64,000 bases of DNA from positions 16,478,501 through 16,542,500 of the forward strand of contig NC_080559.1 in NCBI RefSeq assembly GCF_030253575.1, written 5' to 3'. The position numbers and the translations under genes are program-made. Within the stretch, counting starts at the first letter, position 1. The number at the start of each line of letters is the position of its first letter. The DNA comes from Rhododendron vialii (Eukaryota > Streptophyta > Magnoliopsida > Ericales > Ericaceae). Under the pieces are notes generated by a model. That model did no database searches. It was not told the origin of the DNA and worked only from the letters and a program-made list of their open reading frames with translations. Below, in pieces: positions 33,699 through 47,432 of this stretch.

Positions 33699-36600
33699 GT
33701 CTCTCTCTCGTGCTCCTCTCACAACCCGATTCTCAATCCCTTGCATAAACCCCTCTCTCTCTCTACGTTCAAAAAAACCTCTCTCTCTCTCTAAAAAATC
33801 GCGACATTACAGATTCTTCTCGTGTAGAATCATCTGTGCTTTTTTAGGGTTTTCACTGGAACACCTGCTCACAAATCCTAGGGTTTTTGGTGCCCTAATT
33901 TTCGGAAACATTCGTTACGAAATCTGTTGCTCACTTTTTTTTTTTCCCTCTCCGCTTTGTTCTGATGAACTCGATGCTGAAGAGGACGAGAGAGAACCGT
34001 CGACGGTGACGCCATCAACGTCGACGGTGACGCCATCAACGTCGACGAAGATGAGTGATTTTAATGGTTCGTATTTATTTATTTTTAAATTTTTTGAGTG
34101 ATTTCAATGTGTTGCTGTTTATTGGTCTTTGTACATGTCCAGAGAACCGGTCGACGGAGAGTCAGTGACGCCCTCAACGACGACGAAGATGAGGACGACG
34201 GTATTATGGCCTTCTCTTCTGCTTTTTGTTTTGTTTCTCCCACTTTATACTCTTGTTTGTGCCATCTCTTCATTCTAGTTGGTTTCTAGGGTTCTGACGG
34301 CTCATTTGGGTTTATTTGGTTTCACCTTTTTTGCCCGGGAAGAAGGGACTTATTTTAGTAGGTTACTAGGGTTTGTGAAGCTACGATGAATGATGCTTTT
34401 TCAAAACTGCCTTTTCTCTAGCCTTTTTCTTCTGTTGAATCTGACCAAAAGCTTCATTGGATATTAGGCCCTCCAATTGGTAACCCCAAGTTGAAGCACT
34501 TCCGTAAATGCAATAAAGGTAGAGTGGTTAATTTGGAAACCCCAAATTGGCCTTGAAAAATTTTGAGCAAAGGAAGGACACTTGATTTGGATAAACAAAA
34601 TTCGAGTAAAATTAATTTTGATAGAGTTCGAGTATAGAATCGCAGAGGGATTTATGAGTTTTTTTCTTTGACTCAAGTTTCAGTCAATATTTCACTAAGC
34701 TTGGGGGATGCTTTGATTATAACTTGTATGTTGTGCAAAGGTTCTTCAAGATGGAAGTTGAAGTGAGGAAGATGCCGCTATTTTTGTGCACGGAGATGTC
34801 ATTAGTACTAAAAGCGGATATATAGTTGTTGCCCTATATGAACATTGAGAGTCAAGTTGCCAAGTTTCTCTATGTATTCATGTGTTTATGAAGTGTTGCC
34901 CTATATTCGCGTTTTCTTATCTTCTTCCCGCCCTAATAGTAGCAAGAGTGTCATATGAGCACCATTTTTGAAGATAAACAGAGATGCCCAATCCATTGTC
35001 TAACCTTAATAAAATAGAAAACCCTTCCCTGAATTGAAACCAAATTTTCCAAATCAGTTATAAAGATCGGATGATTCAAAACATTATGGACTCTCTCTCT
35101 CTCCCCCCATGGGACGAGGGTTGGAGCATCATGGACTCTTAGTTTTCCTGTTTTGAGCTCCATCTCCTCGTCCTCTTTGTCTAACTTCTCCCTACAGAGC
35201 TTGCAATCACTCCCTCAGTGGTAATTTCCCTTATTACTTTTGGTTCAGTGTCATAGCTAGATTGAGTAATTTGCTTGTACTTTTTGGGTTGGTTAGGGCT
35301 AGAAGACGGTTATTTTGTTCTCTTTTGTGGTTTTCTATGTTGGAGAGGTAATTTTCCGTTGGTTTTCAGTTTCTACGATTTGTGCATTATATGGTAATAT
35401 GTTGTACGTTTGCTTTAGAATTGCTGCTTTAAATGATGCATGTATTCCATTTATGGTGTCCCTAGGATCTTTAAATCACACAATGCACTGGATTTTACAA
35501 CATGTCACTGAATCATGACGCTTATAAGGCAGCTACATAGGTTCAGAAAAGCTATATTTTTTTTAGTGAAATAATTTTAAGCATCAGTAATAGAAGTAGT
35601 AGAAGCCACATAAATAGCCACTGAGGTGTGAAGAAAGGAAAAAGAGCAAGGTAGAGGGAAAACGAAGGAAAAAGTAATTAAGGAAAGAAAAAGGGAAGAT
35701 GAGACAGAAAATATAGTAATTGGTGGGACAAGTAATTCTATTAAAGTTATCGTGGGTAGGCACTAGGCAGTAATTATGTTTTTCCTTTTTCATGTACCCT
35801 AATAGATTTTTTTGCATTGTCTTTCTTGTTCATTTTATCTTATATATAGTAGGGGATACAGATTTGCCTATGTTGGACTTCCTTTGTCATCTTGTATGTG
35901 TGTGCACCAGAACACTTTGATTGTCCTTTGGAGTTCAATAGTTAAAATCAACTGAAGGATGATGACGACTATGCTCCTTATAGACTTGATTTTCCAATGC
36001 TCAAGATAATCAGTGAATCCTCTATCTAATTTTCTATATGTTTTCTTTCACATGATTTACATTCGATTGTTCTTTGATAAAAGCCACTACATGCAATGTA
36101 CAGTTGGAGGAACTCGCTTAAAATCGATGATTACTGAACTGTTGTGAACGTATAAGGCTACGACTTAGTATAAAATGCTTTGGAATTTGTTGCTCTCATC
36201 ATTGTCTTGGGGAGTGATTTTAAAGAATTGGTGTCGAAGCCGTAAAACTATTGTGTTTGTCTGTTTCCATGAATAATTGTATTGCTTGGTATGTCTGAGA
36301 TGATTTTAAGGAGATACGAGATAACATGATTTCAAAGAAGCTAATATTATTTTGTTGCGTTTGGAGAGAGATGAGAACAAAGAGTTATTAGTAAAAGAAA
36401 CTCCATTTTCTGCTTGATTATTGGAGAAGAAAAATATTGTAGGCAAGGCTCATTTAGTTGGCATTCACATTAAATTCCATGAAAAATTCAAGATTCAAAC
36501 ACATCGTAAAAGCTCAAGTATGGGGTCATATACTAATGAGTAATGAGTGATATCAAAAAGTGGTATTTATTCTCCAAGAAATACTTTTTTAGGCTGTGGG

Positions 36601-38839
36601 TCTTGCAAGTCTTGGATACATATATATGCTCTGCTGGTATTTGATTGGGAGCTGGAAATTTGCTTATGTCATTTATATTTCTTTGTACTCTTGTTGGCAA
36701 ATATTCTATATCTTGTGATGGTATGTACATTATACACATATATACATAAATGTTGTTTTGATTGCCAGAAGATGATTCCGAATGGATGCTCCTTGGTCAC
36801 TCCGAGTATTTTCCTGAAGGTATTCAACTCAAAGTCTCATTTCTCGGGTGCATATGGTAGCATCCCTCCTTTGCCTTCCCGTGTTTCCTATCCAAGCATT
36901 AGAAGTTCATGGAAACCCTTTCAAGGGCTGACATTGCAGTCTTCCATCAGTATGTTGACATGGTTGTCAAGTTGATGCTCTCTTGTTTGTTTCATTTAGG
37001 TTGCATGTTTTGAAATTAGATCCTGGATTTATGTAATTGGAGTGATTTTTGTGGTAAAAAGTCTTAGTTTCTTGTACCCAGATTATATGATGTTAGGTGA
37101 AGGAATATATAGCTTTGGTTCCCGCTAAGTGATGTTTTTTAATGTGGTCATTTTTCTTCAAAATCTTAGTTGCTCAAGGCTTGGAATTATTTTGGCACGG
37201 GCTTCTTTCAGCCTACATTATCCAGCAATCTATCTAATAAAGGAACTCAGTGTTTTTGAATCCCCATATTTTCAACAGTTAGATCTGATCATATTTCCTG
37301 ACCATCCCCCGGCCGTTGGATCTTAGAAGATGCTTCCTTTGCACTCCGGTCCCCATACCAACGTCAGATCCCTCCTCTCTCTCTCTCTCTCTCTCCTGCG
37401 ATCTGCTCCTCCACGCAACTTGACAGCTGTAGATCATTCTCTCTTTCTCTGATCAAGGGAAATGTGGGTGTTTCTCTCTCTTTCAAAATTCAAACGGCTC
37501 TCTCTCTCTCGGTCCCTGCAACAGTGCAACCTTCGGTGAGTTCATTCATTGTAGTTTTTATTTTGTTGCTCTTTTTTAAGTTATTGATCTTTAACCTATC
37601 TAAGTTTTGATTTTGACGTGCAGGGCTCAGATCTGATTTGGACTCATGGACGACAGCAACTTATCCAACCTATTGTATAGGAGGTTCCGACTTTTGATTT
37701 TGTTACTCTATTTTTTATTGTGTAGTTGAAGACTGATCTGATTTAGTTGTTGATCTTTTTAAATCTGATTGTGTGTTCTTCTCTCTAATGGACTCATTTC
37801 ACATCTGATTGGTGTACAACATTTTTGGTAGAGTTGTGCATTTTTTTTTGTTGATTTTCCGAAATTGATGTTTTCTAGGTGTTGAGAACACAATGTAGAG
37901 TTTTTTTGCTTCTTTTGCGTTGCAGACAAGCCGTAACTGTGACTTCAAGAAAATCATGAAGCCCTTGACAAAATGAGATGGAGCAAAGTTTCTTCATTAA
38001 GTAGAGAAAATAATAAATTATGTTTTTAGTCTGTCGTCCATTTTGTGCGTACAGTTTTCTTCTCTTACCAATATGTTTATATAACTTCTCTTGGCAAGGA
38101 CATTGCAGCAAAACCTAATCCAAAATTGTGCATGTGTGGGTGAACAATGGGAAATGGGATCCTCACTATTCTGTTAAAATTGTGGAATTTCTTATTTTTT
38201 GTGCCATTGTGGAAGTTGGATTGTATATGAACAAGTTTTTGATCTACAACAGGTAAGAAGTTGTTTTCGGTGAATGTGCTTATGTTGCATGTAGGTGGGT
38301 TTTCTACCTATATATCAAGCTCCCATTTTTTAGTTCTCATGACCTTTGCAACGGAACATATGGTACGGCCAAAATATCGACAAAGGCTGGTATATTTTGA
38401 ATTTTAGCAAAGGCTGACGCTCTTAAAACAGATTTTTCTTTTTCCCCTTCAATCGTTTTGTCCCCTTCAATCTTTTTCCCCTTCCCGTTTTTTCTTTGTG
38501 CTGTCCGACAACGCTACACCTTTTGCAACTATTTGTTGCTTCTTATTTTTGTTTTGTCTACAATCTATTAGATGTTAGCCTGTGTAACTAATTTCTCCAT
38601 TTCGCTGTTTGGTTTTTGCCAAAAATGTGAAAAGGAATTGTCAATTGCTTTCCCCTTAAGATAGGGTGGTGTTTTTGTTACTAAATTGTTGTTTTTGCCC
38701 ATGTAGCTGTTTACAAATTGAAGATTTTATTGCAGTTAGTATTTTGCTTTGATGGGGATCATCAGGTGAAAGCTGTTAGGGATAGTAAGAGAGGGAAGGG
38801 GAAGCTAGGGGGATCATCTGTTAAGTTCATAATTATGCA
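33699..38839. other. Non-coding or undefined transcribed-like region
   Basis: Around 33970-34200, CT-rich leader-like DNA is followed by a GA/CG-rich stretch with a repeated gtcgacggtgacgccatcaa. This could be the 5' end of an unidentified gene, but I cannot follow it into a coding sequence. A stretch at 36770-36823 (EDDSEWMLLGHSEYFPEG in one frame) lies between a possible acceptor and donor but is not identified. A CT tract lies at 37373-37396. No gene is supported. Confidence 0.4.
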
Positions 38840-38847
38840 CCCACAGA

Positions 38848-39408
38848 TAGGGCTGCAAACGAACCAAGCCGCTCGCAAGCGGCTCGCAGCTCGGCTCGTT
38901 AGTGGCTCGTTCAAGCTCGGCTCAGAAGTTAAATGAACAAGCTCGAGCCGATTTTTTCAGCTTGTTTTTTAAATGAGCCGAGCTCGAGCTAGGATAAGCT
39001 CGGCTCGAGTCGGCTCGCGAGCCGGGGTATATACACTAAGTTAAAGATTTTTATTGTTATTTCTTAATTTGTTCTTTTCGTTTTCGGTTTCCAGTCATTA
39101 AGGGAGGTGAGAGCACACGTACACCAGCACACCATCCCTCCATAAGAAAGTGAAAGATATATACCTTCACAATCAAAATATTTTTGGTTGTATTAGGCCT
39201 ATGCGAGGATATATATATACATTTTTCGTTGGTCCGTTGAGGCTCGTGAACGAGCTCGAGCTCGAGTCAAGCCAAGTCCCGAGCTCGACTCGTTAAGTTT
39301 TCACTAAGCTCGAGCTTGAGCTCGAGCTCGTGTTCCTTAAAAACTTAATAAACAAGCTTGAACATAGTAAAGCTCGGCTCGGCTCGGCTAGGCTCGTTTG
39401 CAGCCCTA
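38848..39408. mobile_element. hAT MITE, 561 bp, with perfect inverted ends and 8-bp target duplication
   Basis: Termini TAGGGCTGCAAACGA and TCGTTTGCAGCCCTA are perfect inverted repeats. The target duplication cccacaga flanks both sides (38840-38847 and 39409-39416). The interior is rich in gctcgagctcg and cggctcg words in both orientations, so the element can fold. It has no coding capacity. Confidence 0.93.
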
Positions 39409-39416
39409 CCCACAGA

Positions 39417-42400
39417 GATATGAAAAAAGATGTATTTTCATGCTAATCTATTTAATTGTTTGATTGGTTGATGTTGTAGTTGAATTTTGGTTACTCCGTT
39501 AAACCTCTTGGGATGGGGTGTCCTGAGCTCCTACTTTGTTTTCCTTCGAAAGGAACTGATTTCCACTCCTATTTCGGGCATGACACCATAATGGTAGTTG
39601 AATCTTAAAATTCAGTGTGTATTTTCATCTCCTTTTTGTGCAATCAGAACCCAAATTGTATGTCTTATGCATTTTTATGCAATAATAATAAGATTTTTTT
39701 ACCTATGTGGATTCTATAGATTGATTACTTTTTTCATGTTTATTTTTTTGAAAAGGTTGTGAATAACCTGAGAAGCTTGGGGCTTGGAGTAGGAAAGCTT
39801 GGGTAAGTCGTTTTTTTCTTTTTTTGCCAGCAAATGAATTTTCGTTGTATATCTAAATTTGGTTACTATTCCCTGAAGTCATTGAATATGTATCAGTAAA
39901 TAAGGTTCAAGATTTGTTACCCTTTAAAAATTAAAACACTTGATGCAAAGGAGTGCGGTGCTGCTCTTTCTTAGAAATTGTATCTTTGCTGGGATGGGTT
40001 TAGCTTTAAAGTACCTAAGAGCTGTCTTGGAGATAGAGCAAAAATTAGATTAAATCTTGGTCACATTAAGCGCTTGAATAAGAAGAAATAGACAGGAATA
40101 TAGTTTCAAAACATAAAAGTAGAGGGGTAAGGACTACATATTTATTGAAGAGCGAATTTGTACTTCTAAGTTTTAAATTGAAGGTAGTCAACTTGATGCT
40201 GAAAATTAATGATCCATTTGTAAAGCTTTTTAGAAGTCAGCTTGCTAGGCAAAGGTACTTGCCAGTTGCTTTAAATTGGGGTCATTTTATAGGCACTGGT
40301 TATTCTCAATGGGGTATTCAGTTTGAGTTGGTTTAGCAATTTTTCCCTATTCCTCTGGTTGAAGCATTAACGCCAAGAGTTTCTTTTTGCAGCACATGGC
40401 TATAGCTAAGTTAGGTAGAGCACGATGATTGTAGGCTCACACCAATCAATTGGAGCATAAGGTGTTTCAATTGAGGAAAACAAATAAGTGTCTCAAAACA
40501 TAAAAGGCACGTCGTTTCCTATGCCCCTCATCTTCTTTATAAAAGCTTATATATTTCTACATAGAAGTAATTTTTGTATACATCATCTTGGAATAACCCG
40601 TTTTTTCCAATGCCCGATTCACCTACCACTTTTGTAATGCATAGTTTCTCTTTCACAATGCCTGTTTGTTCCCCATGTTAATGCATGGTTGATCTTCTAT
40701 GTGGTTTAGGCCTGTCATTTCCTATTGCTATTTTTCTTATAGCTGTTATCTTTGTGCTCGGTTTGGTCTCATTGCTCTGCGTTAGGATTCATGTGGGTGA
40801 CCAAATCAAGTAGTAGGGTGGTATCCTTTTGTCTTTTATTTTTAGTGGTATTTCTAGTGGTATGATTCTTTAGCCATCCTTTTGTCTTTTATTTGCCTTT
40901 TCTCACCAAATCGGACTGAATATTGTTCAAGCCAATGAGTAGTTTTAAGATATGTGTATATCTTTTAGTTGTTAATTTCTATTGAGTTTTCTTAGAACGT
41001 CTCCTTCGAGCATAGTAATTCAAATCAAGATTTCTCTGGTATTCTATGTCAAATCACCAAAAGAAACCAAAGCAATATTGTATCAAACACACTCTCCTTT
41101 TTAGGAAACAAGGTCTAACTTTTTTTGCTCATATTTAGGGGTCTAATGATAACACGATATCAAAAGCTTCATTAGCTCAACGTAAAAGATGAGAACGAGA
41201 AAGAAGTGAAAAAATCACCCTTCGTCTAAATCGGGGTAATTCTATTGTGCATCCAACCGATAAAAGCCACGTACTATACTTCAAATTGTGTAGATAATAC
41301 AAGGGTTTTTTTTTTTTCCAATTGTGTAGACACGTACTAACTTTTTGTGTGTTTTTACCACTGAGATTGAACTTTAATGTTGAACTAATGGCTAGGATGA
41401 AACATTTGATTTTACACTTCCCCCTCAAAAAATGCAAGTTTGGATCCTACCAAACCCCTCACTGGCTTTAGACCACTCTTTACCAAATGGACACGCAACT
41501 TCTGTTTCTCTTTCAACTCTGTTTCATCCACACAGCCAAACATCTCTCCCCTATGTTTCTCTTAGTATAAAACCCACCCACACATAGTCTCTCTCTCTCT
41601 CTCTCTCTCTCTCTTGCGTGTGTGCAACCCCCACCTGTCAATCTCTCCATCTGTTTCTCTATGTTACCCAGAGGGGACACCACCAACCGAAGTTGCCACT
41701 AATCACTAACAAACTGTTTCATTTGCTTTCCATCTGTCAACCCCCACCTGTCAATCTCGCCATCTGTTTCATCTTGCTTTCGCGGTAAGTTTCATTTGCT
41801 TCATTTGGAAACTACTGATCACTAACAAACTTGATGAAGTTTCATACTCTCCATGTATTGTTTGTTAGGTTGGCACGAATGTTGGAGGGATAGCTGTGAG
41901 ACTGGGTTGGGTCCCTCTCCAACCACTTCCTGAGTTGCTTCAACTCCATCTTCTGGAATTGTAAGCAACAGGTTGCTTATTATAAGCCAAACTTTTTTTC
42001 TATAACAAAAAAGAAAAGTTCTAACCATCATTCTATGTAGATATCCAATGCTGGAGACAATTCAGAAATATCTGTGGCCCAGACTATGCAAGCTGGATCA
42101 GCAAACATTGTAAATTTAGTGTCACATTATTTTTTGTTTTTGTCTATAAATCGAAAAAGTAGGAATTAGTTTCATTTTATTCTGTGTATTTCCCTGATCG
42201 GCATGCAATGAATGTACAGGTACGAACTACATGACCAGATGATTACATTTGGAAAGGTATGTAATCATGATCTTTCCCTTACTATAAGCATCAAATGTGA
42301 CTAATGATTGCATGAAGCTCGTACTCTTCATTTTAGCTGTTATTGAAGTGTTTGGCGAGTGTTAGAAAAAAGAGACAAGCCTGAATGCATATCAATAATG

Positions 42401-42642
42401 CCGTACAGCATACCTTATGCTTATTGCTAGAATCTTGATGAAGTGTTAGGGCGGCACCCTTGTCATGTATCCAGACACATCAACAAATGTTAGAGACCAT
42501 GTTGCTTGTATATTTCCATGTTCATAATTGAGTTCTAAACTTCCAATAATCAAATTGCAATAATTTCTTGATATGGGTCTTTAAATGTAAGTTGGTCTGC
42601 TTTGTCGCATTACTTGTTTAGCTAGTTGCTCTAGTTGTCTTG
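39417..42642. other. Non-coding DNA
   Basis: No gene supported. A (CT)n tract lies at 41588-41614. Short open frames show no domain. Confidence 0.5.
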
Positions 42643-42764
42643 AATATCTGAGGAACATAAGCACTACTAGACTGGAAAAACAAGTATATACTCATCAGAA
42701 GGGGAGGGTGGTGGGTGGTTGTCAAAGAGACGACTGCTTATGCGCATTTATTCGAAAGTCATAA
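42643..42764. repeat. Dispersed repeat, copy A (partner at 59727-59853)
   Basis: aatatctgaggaacataagc, gaaggggagg and ggttgtcaaagaga are shared in the same order and orientation with 59727-59853. The two copies flank the large tandem duplication. Confidence 0.8.
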
Positions 42765-42773
42765 TGATGTAAG

Positions 42774-42981
42774 GAGTGCAATTTCAAGGAGGGTGAACAT
42801 TACCTTCCTTCCTATTGGTTGGAATTGTGTGGATCCCACCACAAAGTGATGTCATGCTTACCATGCAATACACTTTTTGGTAAGTATGACATCACTTTGT
42901 GGTGGGATCCACACCATTTCAACCAATAGAAAGGAGGGTAATGTTTACCCTCTTAAGTGGAGGGTGAACAAAACTCAACTT
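42774..42981. mobile_element. Foldback MITE (MULE-like) with 9-bp target duplication
   Basis: tgatgtaag flanks the insert at 42765-42773 and 42982-42990. The interior 42789-42952 is a nearly perfect hairpin with arms of about 75 bases (gagggtgaacattacc to ggtaagtatgacatc). The related repeat at 59.8 kb lacks the insert, so it acts as an empty site. A 9-bp duplication fits Mutator-like elements. Confidence 0.8.
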
Positions 42982-42990
42982 TGATGTAAG

Positions 42991-43773
42991 CCAGTGGCTA
43001 TTTGATCCAACGACAAGCATTCTACGTGAAAGTCTCTCTAACAAGTAAGGGTTTTCGTTCATTTTAATATTCTTCCCCAAACAAATCTCAACCCTCCATT
43101 TCTACAAATCCGATGGTCTAATTCTATCCCTCTCACAAACAAACCTTTTGGATGGCATGTTTCGTAAATAGTGTGTAATCCTGGGGCTTTTGAGTGGCAT
43201 TTCAATAAATACCTCACATCTAATTCCATTGTGTATTTCAAAATTTCACCTCTTTTTTTTACTCCGAATACTCACCGTCAGATTGGCTCACTTTCAAAAT
43301 TAATGGATGGATTTGATTACCTTCTTCCAAACCTCTTTCCTTCAGCTTCCCCCTGCCCCCCTCTCCATCTCTCTCTCCATACAGATGGCTGAATGCGTGT
43401 GCATCCACGGTCCAACACCACCAGGCCGGTCTCCTTCGCCTCAGAATCGTGCAAATCAACCCAAATCCTAGCTCCTCCGTCATGGCCTTCACTGTGATGC
43501 AACCATTATCAATGGTGGTTGACTGGTCGGTGGTTGCATCATTCATTCGTACTAAGTTTCCATGATTGGTGGAAATTTCTGTGAGTAATCAAGCATTCCT
43601 TTGTTCAGAATCAAGGTAAACGATTTTAGTTCTTTCACATGCTTTTGATTTTGACTTTTTCTGAATCATTCTTCTTTTGGTTCAATTTCATTCTTTCCAT
43701 TCGTTTCTTGAATGATACTGAAATAGAGATAAATGTGAACATGCAACAGATGTACGTATTGGTATGCTTTACC
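42991..43773. other. Leader-like, undefined sequence
   Basis: CT-rich DNA (about 43340-43384) precedes an ATG at 43385 with a short open frame of no known family. The minus strand is also open (43546-43259). Neither is supported as a gene. Confidence 0.4.
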
Positions 43774-45565
43774 TGATCACTACGTGTTTGATAGAAAGCC
43801 TTAATGAAAAATCAAATTTGACTCATCGACTTTATAGTATTTTCTCTGTTACCTTTCTGATATTATCTTTTTGCAATTTCAGGAGCAAAGAACAGGTGTT
43901 CTGCTTCTGCAATGTTATGTGCAGATTGTAAGGGTAAGTAGTTTATGGGTAATTTGAAAGTGGGGGTTGGAGCGTTAATAGAACTCTGCATTTTAGTTAT
44001 TGAAACTTTTTTTTTTTTTCATTTCCAGAAGATTGCAGGCATCAAATTCCACGCATGCTGAGGACCAAAATTTAATCTGAAGGGATACAAACCTAGGTAA
44101 TGGAAAAAAAAACAGCTTGAATTCTATTCTTTTTGTAATCATATCATTGCTTTTTATGTTTTCCTTTTGCTGGGTTTCAGTTTCATTCAATTTGTTTTCT
44201 CCTTTTTGTGTTAACTAGGATGGGTGGTGTTTCTCCCCTTTTTACCTGTTTTCAGCTTCATATCTGGAGGTGGTGGCTATGCTAGCAGTAGGTGGTGCAG
44301 TGCTCTTCAAGCAGGTACTCAGAGTTGACCGATTGATATTGCATGTTTTTTCTTTTTTTGCTCAACGACTGCTATTGTATGTTGTGGTTGGTTGTTTGCT
44401 TTTATGCGAAGTTGATAAATTTTGGGTGGGGAAAAAATTGAAATTTTAAACTGTAGGTGCCTCGGTGATATAGTGGCATGAAGTGTTTTAATATTTCATG
44501 GGATCATACACATCTAATTTGTAAGGTAAACCCGATTTCTTTTTCCTATTGTGTTTTTCGTCAGAGAATATCTATTTTCTAATGACTTTTGGAGGGCATG
44601 AAGTCATATTTTTATACAAACTATCAGATATCCCTTTTGTGGTTTGATTGAGTGGATGGAGACATCTTTGTTGAAATTTATACAAACTGGACATAGAAGT
44701 AGGATAAAGTATACTGGGGCTGTTTAATAACTTGGAAATTGGCTTGCACATGAGATCAAGATGTGTAGGGCTTATCCATTATCTAGGGTTCAAATAGTTT
44801 CTATGGTTGTCAACACGCTCAAAAGTAAGCAAGGTCTTCATTAACTGTGATAGTAAGACTAAAATGAAAGCAGCGGCAGTAATGACGGTTGTTCTCTCCT
44901 ATTTTAATTGGTTATCTTTTCTAATGTAGGTCCTCATTAGATTGTATATGCACTTGATAGTTTACTTATCAGAAAAAAGTATTTGCACTGGGGTAGCCTT
45001 TTAGTATTTGCATCTCTGTAACTTTTTAGTGGAATATGGCAGCACATATTTGGACTACTTCAAATTTCAAATATCTCTCTCTCTCTCTCTCTCTCTCTTA
45101 CCTCTTCCATCTTCATCTTTGGTGAGGGGTCCTTCGATCACCACTCGAATCTGTACACCTCCGGCATGTGCATCGGCAAAGTACAGCCCTCTATGAGAAG
45201 CGCTGCCATGTAAGTTTCTTTCTCTTTCCAATTCATGAACCTTAATTTCTGCTATACAGCCCTTGCAGCCAGCTACCTCTCTATTGTCATTATCTAATTG
45301 GGTTAAATATCTACTTGACCCTTAAGCTAACCAACTTTTGTATACTTCGCCCTATAACTACCAAATAGTTACTCCTTCCATCCAATCCCTAACACCCATC
45401 CAATTGTCTAACGGAAAACGTAACCCCTCTTCCCAAAGTGTGGTTTTGGTGCCAAAACTAGGGCACAACAAGGGTAATCTCGACATTCCAAGTGAAACCC
45501 TAAATCCTAATGCAACCAAAACACCTTCATCCCTTTTTACGGTAATAAAAACGCAGAACAATAAA

Positions 45566-45572
<7 letters not shown>

Positions 45573-45651
<79 letters not shown>
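45573..45651. repeat. (GA)n microsatellite
   Basis: About forty GA units inside MULE copy 1. The equivalent in copy 2 is 53337-53392. Confidence 0.97.
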
Positions 45652-45653
<2 letters not shown>

Positions 45654-47432
45654 CAGTTTACAATGGCATGGATCTTGAGAGCTCCAAATGGAAGAAAACC
45701 TCAATGTAAGGCTTTTATTTATGGAATTTCAGTATTGCATGATTTTATAAGCCTCCTGTTTTAATATGATAATCTCACCCCTTTAGGGCTTTATGAATTA
45801 TTATATGGGTACCACTGATAATGGCTGTTTTTATATGTTTGTTGTGGAATTTGTGCATTTATGGTCCCAATGTGGCCCTACAAGTTGAGGAATTTTTTTT
45901 TTTAGTATAAAGTTGTCTGGAAGTGCATAAAAGTTGCATGTTTGTTTACTTGCCCCTTTTAACAATCGAAAATTTGTTTACCTACAATCCAAACTACCAG
46001 CATTTTTGTGTTCCTTTTGTTTGGACAACAGAAACTGGTTGTTTATTGGTTTCATATATACCTTTGTAGATTCATGTGCTGAGTATTTTATTATCAAGTT
46101 AAATCATGATGGAAATATAGTTAGGGAGGATATGATAGAGTATAATGTTGGTGGTACTGTGAGCTACATTGATTACTGTGATAATGATAGAATTTCTAGA
46201 ACAGAGTTGCATGCAATGTGTAAGGAAGTTGCATGTGTGGAAGAAGTAGATCTCTTCTACAAGGTTAGTGGTTTAGATGAAAAATGGTTTTTTAAGAAGA
46301 TCCAAACTGATAGTGATGTCACAAGCATGGTTGAAAGCCGTAAAAATGATTTGGTGGAAGTGTATATAGGGGATAGTAATTTGGAAGGTCCTACTATTGT
46401 TGAACAAACTGCCAATGTGGATGTGGAACATGGCCTCCTAGATATTGATACTAGCAATTGGGAATGGGATGGTGGAATATTTTTACAGGACACCCTTACT
46501 GTTGTGGATTTGGCAACTCACATACCTTCCATTACACCAAACCCACCACCCGCCAATGAACCACCACCCACCTTTACAAGAAAACAAGCTAGAAGAAGAA
46601 AAGTTTATCATGATTCTGATTCTGAAACTGATAATGAGGTTTTTATAGACAGTGATTATGACCTGAGTGAAGTTGATGATGCCTTGTTTGATGAGAATGT
46701 GGATGAAGACGTAGAGTGGTGTGGTGTGAGGAAAAAAAGAAGAGATATAACTAAAATCCTCCATAGTTGTTTGTCTGAAACTGAATCTGAGGCGGGGGAT
46801 TCCTCAGATGGGTTTTTGAGTTTTGACTCATCTTCTGATGAAGACAGGGAGGATAGGCCAAAGTATAGGAAATATAGGCTTATTAATGCAATAAGGGACT
46901 TGTTGCCTTTTGTGGAACATAGACACTGTGTTAGGCATCTACACAGCAATATGAAGAGAGCTGGATATACAGGTGAACACATACAGTTTTATTGTATTTT
47001 TACTCTCAGGTTTATAGTGAATGCAATCTGTCAATAAAATTGTGTTAGCCCCTCAGTGTTTGGTTTTAACAAAGATACATTCTTTTACTTATATATGTAC
47101 AGGTGAAGCTGTTAAAGACAGGCTGTGGAATCTTGACAGAGCTACCTACATGGGGAGGTTTAAAACCGTTACGGAAGAGTTCGAGAAAGAGGACGGGCCA
47201 GCTTTAAGTGGCTTTCTAAGCATGAACCCAACCACTGGCCTAGATCACATTTTAGTGTGGCCCCAAAATGTGACATGCTGTTGAACAACATGTGTAAGTC
47301 ATTCAATGCTGCAATACTAGATGCTAGGGACAAGCCAATAATAACCTTGCTAGAGAGGATTAGGATTTATATGATGAGGCATTTAGTGAGGAGGAGGGAT
47401 TCTATTAAAAAATGGCATGGTCGGATAGGTCC

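Noticed and set aside
36547-36975. Plus-strand frame of 142 residues
   Set aside because: No domain; a different frame over part of it looks equally coding-like, so no gene model is supported.
45338-45709. Plus-strand frame of 123 residues with Glu-Arg run
   Set aside because: Mostly (GA)n translation across the MULE inverted repeat.
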